Shown here: positions 14,118 to 24,871 of the stretch, in pieces | How the letters are laid out: each line of letters begins with the position of its first letter | Numbering within the stretch: position 1 is the stretch's first letter | DNA from: Oehlia diaphana | Lineage: Eukaryota; Glomeromycota; Glomeromycetes; Glomerales; Glomeraceae | Direction: 5' to 3' | DNA length: 64,000 nt | Assembly (NCBI GenBank): GCA_003833135.1 | Contig: QZLH01000456.1 | Span: 6,546-70,545, forward strand | Position numbers and translations under genes: made by a program | The notes under the pieces: model-generated | What the model saw: the letters and a program-made list of their open reading frames with translations, nothing else | What the model was told of the DNA's origin: nothing | Database searches by the model: none

Positions 14118-14349
14118 TTCCCAGCGTAACCTGAAAAAATGTCACGAAAAATCACGTGATTTTTTGTCACAACCGTCACACCCCACTGCATTTCCATTTT
14201 CTATAAGTATCTGAGGGACTTAGTTTTTTTCGAGTAGGTAAAAACTTATTCGTCACTCCTTATTCGTCACGTGTGCGCCACACTTAATTTCAGTCAAGTT
14301 GCGTAATGCCGCCCATTTTGTGACATTTTTTTCAGGTTACGCTAGGGAA
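14118..14349. mobile_element. MITE in the shared PIP5K / sorting-nexin promoter
   Basis: About 232 bp are bounded by inverted repeats of about 28 bp (left 14118-14144, right 14322-14349). Both read AGCGTAACCTGAAAAAA then TGTCAC from the outside inwards, with one indel near the tip. A GTGTTAATT word occurs as a direct repeat just outside both ends (14106-14114 and 14353-14361). There is no coding capacity. The element carries the palindrome AAAATCACGTGATTTT. Confidence 0.7.
14152..14159. promoter_or_regulatory. TCACGTGA E-box within the MITE
   Basis: An exact TCACGTGA palindrome lies between two divergent genes, with a second TCACGTGT at 14268-14275. This is the core bound by Cbf1/Tye7-type bHLH factors; binding here is inferred only. 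Confidence 0.4.
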
Positions 14350-14562
14350 GTCGTGTTAATTATAATAATATCCACATATTTTCTATTTTCCGCATCAGCG
14401 GCCAATCATATTGTCCGCGTACTTCCGGCAGCCATTTGAAACGGGGATAAAATTCACGAAAGAAAAAAATTCATTTGACTGGTTACCAAATTACTGGATT
14501 TCTAAGGATCTGCATATCTTTCGACGCGAGCAATTCAAATCTGGAGTTTTTATAGTAAATAC

Positions 14563-16933
14563 TTGGGCAGAAAAATGGCTAATGTAGAATTTGAAAACAA
14601 CTTTGATGACCTTATAAATAAGCCTTCAGGCAATACTATATCTGAAACTTTAAGTGAAATGGATGTTTCTAATCCATTTCATGATGTAATATCACCTTTG
14701 GTCGCATCGGAGGGATCCTCTGACACTAGAGTAATCGATCATGACACTTTAAATAGTCGTATAAATAAAAATGGTGTGTCTAGTTCAATAGACCCTTTAG
14801 AAAGCTCTCAAACTCTCTCCGATTATGAACCTCAAGCTTCAATATATTCTTCCAAACTTCTTGAAAGGGAATTCGAAGATGTGGACGTATCTTCCATAAA
14901 AGGAATAGATGCTGCTTCGTCAGCTTCCACTGAGAGCCATATTACTGAAAAAAGTAGTGGTGAAGAGTCCTTTGATGAGACTGCCACCAGAAGAGTTCAT
15001 AATGATCGATTTCTAGCAAGTGTTGATAATTCGAGTAAGGTAAGAAGCCTGTGATTTTGGAATTGTACTAAACATGAATTCTAATATATTATTTTCTTAG
15101 ACTGACGGCTCAATACCAACATTTAAAATCACGGTTGAAGACCCTCAAAAAATTGGTGATCCTATCAGTGCACATATAATTTATAGAGTCAGAACACGGG
15201 TGCGAATTTTATTAGAACTATCAAGAGTAAATTTATTTGTGATTTTATTTTAACTTATTACATAATTAGACTACGTCTACGGCTTTCAGAAGTCGAGAAT
15301 TTACTGTATTAAGACGATATCGCGATTTCTTATGGCTCTATAATCGGTTAACTCTTGGAAATCCTGGTGTCATTGTTCCTCCTATACCAGAAAAGCACGC
15401 TATTGGTATTTTCATTAAATAAGAGTAAAAAAATGAATTTTTCTTTAGCATATAAATTTTAATAATATTTTTTTTTAATTATCGCTAGGTCGGTTTCAAG
15501 ATGAATTCGTGGAAAATCGACGTCAAGCTCTTGAAAAATGTTTGAATAGAATTACTTCTCATCCTAAATTATATCTTGATCCAGATTTAAAATTATTTTT
15601 GGAGTCTGACACTTTTACCATTGATGTAGGTATTAATTTTTTTAAAAAAGAAAATATGTATTCTTTGCAAAGAATTTTAATAATTTTATTTAGGTTAAAC
15701 GGAAAAATCAAGATGAATCTAAAGGCGTTTTAAAATCGCTAGGCGAGGCAATGTCAAATGCAGCTACTTTTAACAAATTTACTGAAACAGATGAAGTGAG
15801 TTATTAATTAACTTTTATAATTTTAAATTTTATCAACATTGATTGACAAGACATTAATTTCAGTGGTTTGAAAGTCGAAGAAATCAATTAGACATTCTAG
15901 AATCACAGCTGAAAACATTGCTAAAATCAGTTGAGGCAATAGTCAAACAACGCAAAGGTATTAATTTCATATTTCATTAGTTAATTAGATATAATGATAT
16001 TAAATAAATATTGGTTATTTTAGATTTGGGTAGTGCAACAGTTGACTTTGGGAACAGTTTATTGTCCTTGGCTGATGCTGAGCTGAACAAACCATTGGCC
16101 AGTAATTTAACAATTTTAGGAAATTTACAGCAAAAAATCAAGGAGTTACATGAAAAACAGGTTTTTTGTTAATATTAATTTTAAAGCCAAAGATATATTG
16201 CAAATTGGAAAAAAAAATTCCTAAAGCTTTTAATATCATATTAGGCACGTCAGGATGTCCATACATTAGAAAATACTGTAGGAGAGTACATTCGTATAAT
16301 TGCATCAATTAAAGTTCGTACATACTATTTTTTATTAATGAAGGTTTTATTTCTTTTTTCTTTTTCTTTTTTTTGAAGAAATAATTTACATTTTAAAAAT
16401 TTAATAAAGGTTGCATTTAATTCACGCGCTAAAGTTCATCAGACGTGGCAAAATTCCATTTCCGATTTGCAAAAGAAAAAAGCCAATTATGAAAGATCAA
16501 AATCCCAAGGAAGATTCAGTCAAGATAGAATGCTAACTCAAATTGCTGAGGTATATATATATTTGCTTTAATTTCTATCCTTGAATAATTATTTCTTAAA
16601 CAATTATATCCTAATCTTAGGCTGAGCATAAGGTTGAAGATTGTAAAAATGAGTTCGAGGAAGTATCTAAACTTATTAAAAATGAGTTAGATAGATTTGA
16701 TAAGGAAAAAGTGGAGGATTTTAAAAATGGTGTTGAAGCTTTTTTAGAGTCAGTGGTTCAAACCCAAAAGGAGGTAAGTTAAAATGGTTATTTTTTATTA
16801 TTTTGAGGATAAACATTTATATATTCTATATTTACATATATTTATTCAGATAATTAGTTTATGGGAATCTTATTTCCAACAAATGGAAGCACAACAGAAT
16901 TCTAATTCGGAAGATAGCTCCGCTGCAACATAA
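14563..16933 (+). CDS. VPS5: Sorting nexin, PX-BAR (Vps5/SNX1 type)
   Basis: Retromer-associated membrane-tubulating protein of endosomes. Eleven exons: 14563-15039, 15101-15199, 15270-15405, 15489-15625, 15694-15795, 15864-15957, 16024-16160, 16245-16313, 16410-16550, 16621-16773, 16850-16933; 542 residues. Residues 1-160 are acidic and Ser-rich. A PX domain follows at about 165-290, with R-R-Y-R-D-F and P-P-I-P-E-K matching the phosphoinositide-binding pattern. A long helical BAR region (about 310-535) ends the protein. A second in-frame ATG 12 bases on (MANVEF) could be the true start. SNX2/Vps17-like relatives exist, but PX plus BAR with this spacing best fits Vps5/SNX1. Convergent with STT3, 201 bp apart. 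Confidence 0.92.
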
Positions 16934-17134
16934 TTTATTACTGTATTAGTATTTTATTAATTTATTAAATATAGGATTGTATATTTTGTTTTTGAGTGTG
17001 ATTGTATTAAAATAATAATTTTTTTTTAAAAAAAAGAAAGAATTCATAGAACTTAAATAAATCTGTACAATAGATATTGTATTAATTTGAATAAGCAAAT
17101 CAAAAAAAATTAAACCTCCATTTTTAATTAAAGA

Positions 17135-19582
17135 TTATCCATTTGTTGCATTTTTTGTAGACTTCTTTTTAGTTTTCGTTCGGCGTCTTTTTTTACCTGA
17201 ATTAAATGCAGCCGCTTGTTCCAAACTACGTCCTAAATTATCTAATTCCTTTACTTTGTAAATTCTTACAATCCAATTTTCAGTCGTGTAAGCTTCTTCA
17301 AGTGTGCTTAATTTAATTTTTTCAGAAGGTAATCGAGCACCTCTAACGCGATCCTGGCCTTGTCCACCAAAAAGTTCATTGTAATTATGATAACTCATTT
17401 TATACATTATACTGTTACGCATTGTTGGAGTAGCTTCATCATCTACTCTATATTCACCACGAGAAGTAAAAAAATTTGCTTCTATTACTTCATCGGGATA
17501 AACACCTTCGGCAATCCTTATCATCCAAAGAAATTTATTAATATCATCACCTGAATAGCCCAATAGCCCACCAAAAATAACTAAAACGTAATTAACGTCA
17601 TGTCTTCTCATAATTTGATAAGCAACTTCTTCAGAAGAAGCCATAGCTTTTCCAACTGTAGCAATATGAGTATTATTCCAAGTATTATTATCTACTAAAG
17701 TAGTACGATCTGCCATACCAGCAATTTGATATCCATAATCCCACCAAGACATCACTTTTGAATTATAATCGGTATTTTTTCTAAGCCAATAATAAGCTTC
17801 TCTAAAATCATCAATAATAAATTGTGTTCCATCAGGATGACTTGATGCAAGAACAATTGATGGTGATGAATATGCATTAGATGTAACCCAAGTACAATGC
17901 CAAACAAATATGACCAAAAAGAAATAGAAATTAATAAGAACTATAGCACGAGTATCAAAGCCCTTAATTCCAAATGATTTAGACTGATTGAGTGATGAAC
18001 GAGATCCACCTTCTTTAGGCTTTTTATGTTTTCCTTTGATATCTGATTCTGATCTATCTACTGATCGTTCCGTTTCCAAATTACTTATGTCAAGATATAA
18101 ATCTAATAAACGTGAAACGGCAACAGCTGCCGTTACGCATACAATCGGCGTCAATGTTAACATCAAACGAACCATAACACCAGCAAAGTATGATGCAGTA
18201 ATTCCATACAAAATTACAAAAACGTGTTCGTCTCTTAGTTCGCGGAAACATAAATATATTCCAACAGGGAAAAGGAAAATAAGCATTTCCAAATCAAAAA
18301 AGAAAGAAGGCCATGCAGTTGGTTGATGTTCTGAAACTGATGCAATAATTGGTATGTATTTCTTTGCATATCCTGTATCCCATAAAGAATAAAAACGGCC
18401 AGTCCATGGTGCAATGTATCCACCCAGAGTTAATAATACCAAAGCAGAAAACATGGCAACGAATGAAAAAACTATAAAACTTTTGAATAAAATCTGAAAT
18501 TGTTTTGAAGCAAGATGAGTTCTTACAAGTTCCACAAAAGCAATTATTTGTAATATACCAAATATACCTTTGAAATACAAATATTTTTAGTTTTAAATAT
18601 AAAGATTAAAAAGACATAAAAGAGAAATATATCGAAAAGAAATGGTTTACCCAAAGCTGCCATATGTTCACTTGTTCGAGTAGGCTGGAACCCAACGAAT
18701 GGAATTTGCATTGACATTAATGTACCAAGAACATAAAAAGATGAATATGCTACATATAGTCTAGATGAAAATCTTCCCATTAATATTAACACAAATGCAT
18801 GAAGGGGAATTAAATTGATTATAAAAACATAACCACCTGTAAAGAATAAGATGAAATCAATATAAATGGGAAATAACTTGAAAAAATATCGTTTTTTAGT
18901 CTTAATAATTACCCCATGCAGCTACCATATAAAAATAAAATAACGCGGTTAAAGCACCATAAAAAGCAGATCCCTCCTTAAGCCCTTTAATCCATAGATA
19001 AAATGTGAACATAAGCAAAAATATTGCTATGCCTTCATTGTCATAAGAACCAGCAACGGATCGCGAAATGTAACCCGGAGCTACGCCAATAAAAGCAGCG
19101 GCCAAAAGACCAGCTGAGGAGTCTTTTATTTCAGCTGTTAAAAGATATGCTGATATGGCAGTAAAGGCTGAAAATGCTGGGGCGAGCAAGACACAGATAT
19201 TACGAATATCTACAGGAAAATTAAGCGCATGGAGAATGTTGTAGATGGTAGCCGAAGTTACCATCAAACCTGGAAAAACAGTTCCGCCTACAACACGACC
19301 TAATGGATACCATGAACGCTCGTCGAACCAATTCCAAAACTCATAAAAAGAGGTTGAAACTAAATATCGCGTTGCTCTGTAATTAAACCAAGGATCAAAC
19401 TCGTGAATTACGCTCTCAAAACGAATAATGCTAAATAATCTACTGGCTATGGCCACAAAAGAAATAAGGCCGAGAATGACAACCTTAAGGAGTGCGGCCT
19501 GATTTTGTACATCTAAACCAAGCACCATTATATATGCTTGTTTAATACAATCACAAAGGCTTTTCTTTCCATTTTTTTTCAC
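17135..19582 (-). CDS. STT3: Oligosaccharyltransferase catalytic subunit STT3
   Basis: Transfers the dolichol-linked oligosaccharide to Asn-X-Ser/Thr in the ER. Three exons (minus order): 18913-19582, 18651-18836 and 17135-18567; 762 residues, close to the family length of about 720-830. The N-terminal half has many hydrophobic membrane segments. The first luminal loop holds the D-P-W-F-N-Y-R motif with the metal-binding Asp. The C-terminal luminal domain shows S-W-W-D-Y-G-Y-Q (codons near 17732-17752) and an N-x-T cluster (D-N-N-T-W-N-N-T). The protein ends in a strongly basic tail (K-K-R-R-R-T-K). Divergent from the Trp-repeat/RGG gene, 251 bp apart. Confidence 0.97.
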
Positions 19583-19698
19583 GTAGTCTCAAAAAATGAT
19601 AATAATCGTATGTAACCAATAACTTCACGACACGAAAGAAGTTACACTATATTTTAAAAAGATCTCGGGTGACTACACAATTTTTTTGTTATTTTCAT

Positions 19699-19706
19699 TC
19701 ACGTGT
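19699..19706. promoter_or_regulatory. E-box TCACGTGT between STT3 and the RGG gene
   Basis: It is a one-base variant of the TCACGTGA word seen in several promoters of this window. It lies 117 bp before the STT3 start and 128 bp before the other gene. Confidence 0.35.
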
Positions 19707-19833
19707 TAATATATTTCAGATATGTACGATAGGAGTTTTTCCGTAAAAAAAAAAAAAAAAAAACTTGTAGGGAAAAAATTTTCTTTTTATTCGCTTAAAA
19801 TTATAACATATTTTTACTCTTTAGCGATTATTA

Positions 19834-22162
19834 ATGTCTGCGGTTGTTGAGTCTGACGATTGGGTTCAGCCCGTGGAAAAAACTGACGAGCCTGCTGACG
19901 CTACGAAAGATAGCTGGGAGGCTAATACGTCCTCAAGTTTGAAGAACGACGATAGAAGAAAAAGTAACTCGCATAAAAAGAGAGGCGGTAACTCTTCTTC
20001 AACTCAAGAACAAGGTTGGGGAGCTGCTCCCACAAATAAGGATACAGGCGGCTGGGATGATTCGTCTAATTATGAAACCGATTATAATAAAGTAGAAAAT
20101 TGGGGCATTACACCGGATAATAATGGTGATACAAATACTAATAATAACAATTGGGATGATGTCCCAACCGATGTCAATCCAGTTGCTAATGAAAATACGA
20201 GTGGTTGGGGTACTGAAGAAGGTACAGGTTGGGATAATCCACCAGATAACAGTGGGTGGGAAGAAAAAAATGAAAAAAATGCTGGAGATGATAATTGGGG
20301 CACTACTACTACGGAAAATAATGATCCATGGAATCATATTGAAGAGTCTGATGAAACTATCAAAAATACAACTGAATGGGTTAATGATCAACATAATCAG
20401 CAAAGTCAACAAAGTCAACAAACTCAACATAATCATCAAAGTCAACATAATCAACAAAGACGAGACGATAATAGACATCGTGATCGCAGTGATCGTGGGA
20501 CGCGCGGACGACGCCACTGGCGAGGACAAAGAGGAGGAGGCCGTGGCAATAGAAGATATCCACGTGATAATAATCATAGACGTGATCTCGGAGGAGATAA
20601 TGATTTTAGAGGTCATGGTCATAAGTCACGCGGAGGTGGCAGAAATCAAAATAATGAAGGTACATTATTCATTTTAAATCTTAAATAAAAATTCTATATC
20701 GTTAATATCGATAATAAAAAATATATATTTCTTTAGATCCTGAATCGTATAATGAGAATGAAAAAAAAGAAAAAGACAATGATTCTAGGTCCTCAAGAAA
20801 ATCTAGTACCATTTACGAGAGTATGCATGCTCCCAAATCTGACACTGCTACCAGACATGATAATGCTCTAAAAACTGGTTCTGATTCGGCACCTAAATCT
20901 GATTCTGCCCCTTATGTTAATGAAAATCGAGTGTTGTCTGGTAGCAATACTCGTCAAGTAAGTTATACATAAATTTTTATTTCTATTTATTATAATATTT
21001 ATTTTTATTCATTATTTTAAATTTTTTTAGAAATATAATGAAGAAGAATTATCCAAGCATATTGAAAAAGTGAGGGCGAAAAATAAAAAAATCGAGGAAA
21101 AGCGTAAGGTAATTTTTATAAAAATTAAAATTTTACCTCTTTTTAATAAATAAATTTATTTGATAATAATTTCGCAATTCGAAGGAGGTCGAAGAAGAAG
21201 AAGCTCTCTTCAAGAAGGAAGATGAAATACGAAGGAAAAAGGAATCAGAAAATTTAGAGATTCAGAAGAGAAAATTGGAGGAAGAAGAAGAAGAAAAGCG
21301 ACGACATGAAGTTCAACAAAGACATTTGCAGCAACAAATCGAGTATGCATTATAATGTTTGCTTATATTTGCTTCTTTATTCGGTTTAATTCAATATCTA
21401 AAAATGTTATTGTTTAAACTCAAAAGTGAGGAACGCGAAGAAAATGCCACACGTAAAAACAAGAACCGTGATGACCGAGAATGGGATGTGGAGAAAAAAG
21501 AACCTGAATGGAATAATTCACGTAACCAAAGAAACAATACGCGTAGTGGAGGAAATCCATTTAAGAACGGTTCTCGTGATGAGAATTCCAATAGGAATGG
21601 ATCTCAAAACGATAATCGAAATTATAGAAGAAATCCCCATGGTAACGAACATGGAGGAAGGGGCGGTCGTGGACGTGGACGAGGCGGTGGTGATCGCGGT
21701 GGTGATCGCGGTGGAAGACGTAATCGTGGTGGAGGGTATGGTGATAGACGCGGGGGAGGAAGAAAATATAGTGATCAGCAAAACAATAAAGATTTTCACA
21801 ATAAATCTGTTGATGTTGAGGAAGGATTTGGCAGCGGAAACAGCTGGGCAGAGCAAACGGAGCAAGAAAAAGATAACAACTGGAATAACGGTTTGTAATT
21901 ATTATTTGACTCAATTGAGTTATCATATTTAATATTTTTAATCATCATTTAATTTATAGACAATCCAAGCTGGGGTGAATCTTCCACCGATAAGAAAAAT
22001 GGTGAATTAAAAGATCCTTATTACTATTTTATGTGAGACTCTTTTTGAATTTTTTTTTTTTTTTATGCAGATGTAGGATGGGATTCTAATTCCAATCAAA
22101 ATAATGGTGAAACTGATAATTGGGGACCGGTACCAAAATCAAATACCGATGGTGGCTGGTAA
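19834..22162 (+). CDS. Trp-repeat (GW/WG) and RGG-box protein with central coiled coil
   Basis: No family recognised. Seven exons: 19834-20659, 20737-20957, 21031-21108, 21185-21342, 21427-21890, 21960-22001, 22071-22162; 626 residues. The N-terminal 190 residues contain at least ten isolated Trp, many as G-W, W-G, N-W or G-W-D in an Asn/Asp/Gly/Thr-rich acidic background. A Gln/His run follows, then a first RGG/RG box (about 220-275). A highly charged Glu/Lys/Arg coiled coil spans about 350-430, then a second, denser RGG box (about 490-540), and a C-terminal Trp-rich tail whose last residue is Trp. This composition fits a disordered RNA-binding scaffold. Spaced GW/WG motifs are known as Argonaute hooks, so a small-RNA role is possible but only inferred. 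It lies directly upstream of uS2, whose tail is also Trp-rich. Confidence 0.85.
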
Positions 22163-22996
22163 AATAGCTTTTTATAAAGTAAGAATGGCATAAGTTATGA
22201 AATCTACTTTTACATTAAAATTACTGCAAATTTAACAATTTTTCTATAATTTACTAGATATTGTAAGAATATAATAATATGTGATAGTCAGGATATCCAG
22301 CATGGAATAAAATTTAGGTAATAGTTCCTTCCAATGTTAAAAGTCTTGTAGTTCAATTTAAAATAAAAATTAACTTGATTTTGGTTTTAGGTTCTTTTTT
22401 AGCTGATATTATTATTGATAAGAAGGCTAGTACATTTTCAAGTTGAACGTCGGTGACTACGTGCACTTTAGCACATTATCACCAAACCGAATCTCAAAAT
22501 TTTGTAACATGGTAAGGGAAAAATTTTAATTTTATCGGTTTGGTTAATTTTTTTTTTAAAAATATCTGACAACTTTGAATTATCATCTGTTTATTTAATA
22601 CAAATTAGCATTTTTTTTTTTCATTATTTATATTTGAAATAATTATTAAATCGTATAGAATCAATATGAAAGAACTTTCATGAATTTAAATTTCATAATT
22701 ATGATTCTAGGTAGTTTTACAAATTAAACATTATAAAAATCAGGATTTTGTATAGTTTAGTAGAGAGTTTTATTTTCATAAATATTTTTTCTTTCTTTTT
22801 TTGATATTTTTGATATGAATATATATAAATTGTAAACTGTATATAATATAAAAAAATTCAATTATCAATCACGTGATAGATTGATCAAAAAAAAAAAAAA
22901 AAAAAATTTAAAAATGAGGTTCTCAGATATCAGAAATTTCCCTCTCTTCGGATACATCAGCGAAAATAAACTATCCCGTGAACGCAAAAAATAGCG
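22163..22996. other. Intergenic between the RGG gene and uS2
   Basis: Holds the 3' region of the RGG gene and the uS2 promoter. It contains A/T runs, including an A run at about 22888-22906 close to the uS2 start, and an exact TCACGTGA. No open frame of note. Confidence 0.6.
22869..22876. promoter_or_regulatory. TCACGTGA E-box upstream of uS2
   Basis: Exact palindrome 121 bases before the uS2 start codon. In some yeasts Cbf1-type sites of this sequence occur in ribosomal-protein gene promoters, which makes the placement suggestive. Confidence 0.45.
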
Positions 22997-24353
22997 ATGT
23001 CTAAATTTCCTGCCATCTTGAATGGTATTTGCAAAATTTCTATATTTAAACTAGTATTTATTAGAAGAAAAATAAAATGATTTTTTATTTGAATAGCCAC
23101 GGAGGAGGATATTCAACTTCTCCTTTCGGCAACTTGCCATCTTGGTGCAAAGAACTTGAACGTTCAAATGACTCCTTACGTTTGGAAACGTCGTGCTGAC
23201 GGCAAGTATATTATATTAAAGCTAAATAAATAAAAAGAATTTTTATATTTATTCGACTAAATTTTATTTAGGTGTTCATATTATTAACATTGGTAAAACA
23301 TGGGAAAAATTAATTTTTGCTGCCCGTATTATTTGTGCTATTGAGAATCCGGCTGACGTAGTAGTAATTTCAGCACGTCCATATGGTCAAAGAGCTGTAT
23401 TAAAATACGCATCATATACAGGAGCGCAACCTATTGCAGGAAGGTTCACACCTGGTACATTTACCAATTACATTACAAGATCATTTAAAGAACCAAGATT
23501 GATTATAGTTACAGATCCGAGAACCGATCATCAAGCCATTAAAGAAGCATCATATGTTAATATTCCAGTGATTGCATTAACAGATACTGATTCCCCGTTA
23601 AGATATATTGATGTAGCGATTCCAACAAATAATAAGGCAAAACATTCTATTGGTTTAATTTATTGGTTGTTAGCGAGGGAAGTATTAAGACTTCGAGCCA
23701 CCATTCCGCGTGAAACACCTTGGGATGTTATGGTTGATATGTTCTTTTACAGAGATCCTGAAGAGGCTGAAAAAGATGCAGAAGCTATCCCTGAAAAACC
23801 GCCATTTAATACTTATGAACCTTCTACTAGTAATTGGGATAATGAAGCTTCAACGGAATGGGATGCTTCAGTTACTAATCCTGCTCCCGGTAGTGTAAAT
23901 CCTGCCGTAGCCGCAATTGCTACTAATACTAGTTGGGATACTCCTGCTGAAGAACCTACTAGTAGTTGGGATAGTGGGGATGCACCAAATACTTGGGAAG
24001 GTGAAACTACTACCAAACCTAGTGGCGGTGGTGGTTGGGGTGAAGAAACTACAACTAAAACAACTACAACAATTGCAACTAGCACCTGGGATACTAATCC
24101 TAGTAGTAGTGGTGGTGGTTGGAATGAGACTCCCGTTGCTCCACAAACTGGTGGAACTGCTGGAACTGCTGGTAGTTGGGATGAAACTCCTGTTGCCCCC
24201 CAACAACCTACCGAAACTACCACTGGTAGTTGGGATGAAACTCCTGTTGCCCCACAATCTACATTTGGTGGAGAGGATTTTACTACTAGTACTACTGGTA
24301 GTGGTAATTGGGCCGACGAACCTGCAGACAATACTAATAGTGGTTGGAATTAA
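22997..24353 (+). CDS. RPS0: 40S ribosomal protein uS2 (RPS0/SA) with long Trp-repeat tail
   Basis: Structural protein of the small subunit. Three exons: 22997-23024, 23097-23201 and 23272-24353; 404 residues, against about 250-295 in most eukaryotes. The uS2 core runs to about residue 235, with [31 protein letters not shown] and [10 protein letters not shown]. The remaining roughly 170 residues are Thr/Ser/Gly/Pro-rich, with more than a dozen Trp in repeats of the type [10 protein letters not shown] (three near-identical copies). Animal RPSA also ends in shorter acidic Trp repeats. The second intron uses a GC donor (GCAAGT at 23202). Confidence 0.95.
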
Positions 24354-24871
24354 AATTAAATTCATTGGAGTAAATGTTTATTAAAGAGAAAAGTTTTATG
24401 CATTATTATATATTATTTTTTCTTTATTTTATTTTTCTTTAATGATTGAAAAAAGTATGTAAAGGCTTTTATTTTACTTATTAAAAAAAGTTTCTTGAAA
24501 AAAGTAAAAAATTTATTCTTTTTCATTGACCATATAAAAGAAGTTTTCAGTATTCGCTTGCAACATATTCTAAAGAGATAGTTATTATAATGTAAATTAT
24601 CTCAATTTTACAGAAAATACTGTATGTCGAGAAATATTAATATGAATAAATATAAATGCCAAATCCTTTAATATATAATAAAAAATTACTAAGTCCCCTG
24701 AAAACATAAAAATTCATTATCAATAATAATAAAAAATATAAATAATGATTATAAATTAAGCTAAGTAAATTTAATCTCTAATTTCAATAACTTTTTTTTG
24801 TTCTCTTACATCAACAATACAATAATTCTTTACATAATAACATACAGCAAATCATTTTAAATTAACGCACA
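24354..24871. other. Convergent 3' region between uS2 and SPF45
   Basis: About 520 bp of A+T-rich sequence with no open frame. It should contain both 3' UTRs and polyadenylation signals. AATAAA-like words occur on both strands. Confidence 0.6.

Noticed and set aside
19999..20677. Several long ORFs overlapping the RGG gene in other frames
   Set aside because: Their Ile/Ser/Thr or His/Asp repeats are by-products of the repetitive GAT/AAT codons of the real frame.
21391..21926. Overlapping ORFs on both strands over the second RGG box
   Set aside because: Shadows of the Gly/Arg-rich coding exon.
23710..24384. Alternative-frame ORFs over the uS2 tail
   Set aside because: The uS2 frame is continuous with the ribosomal core; the others arise from its repeats.
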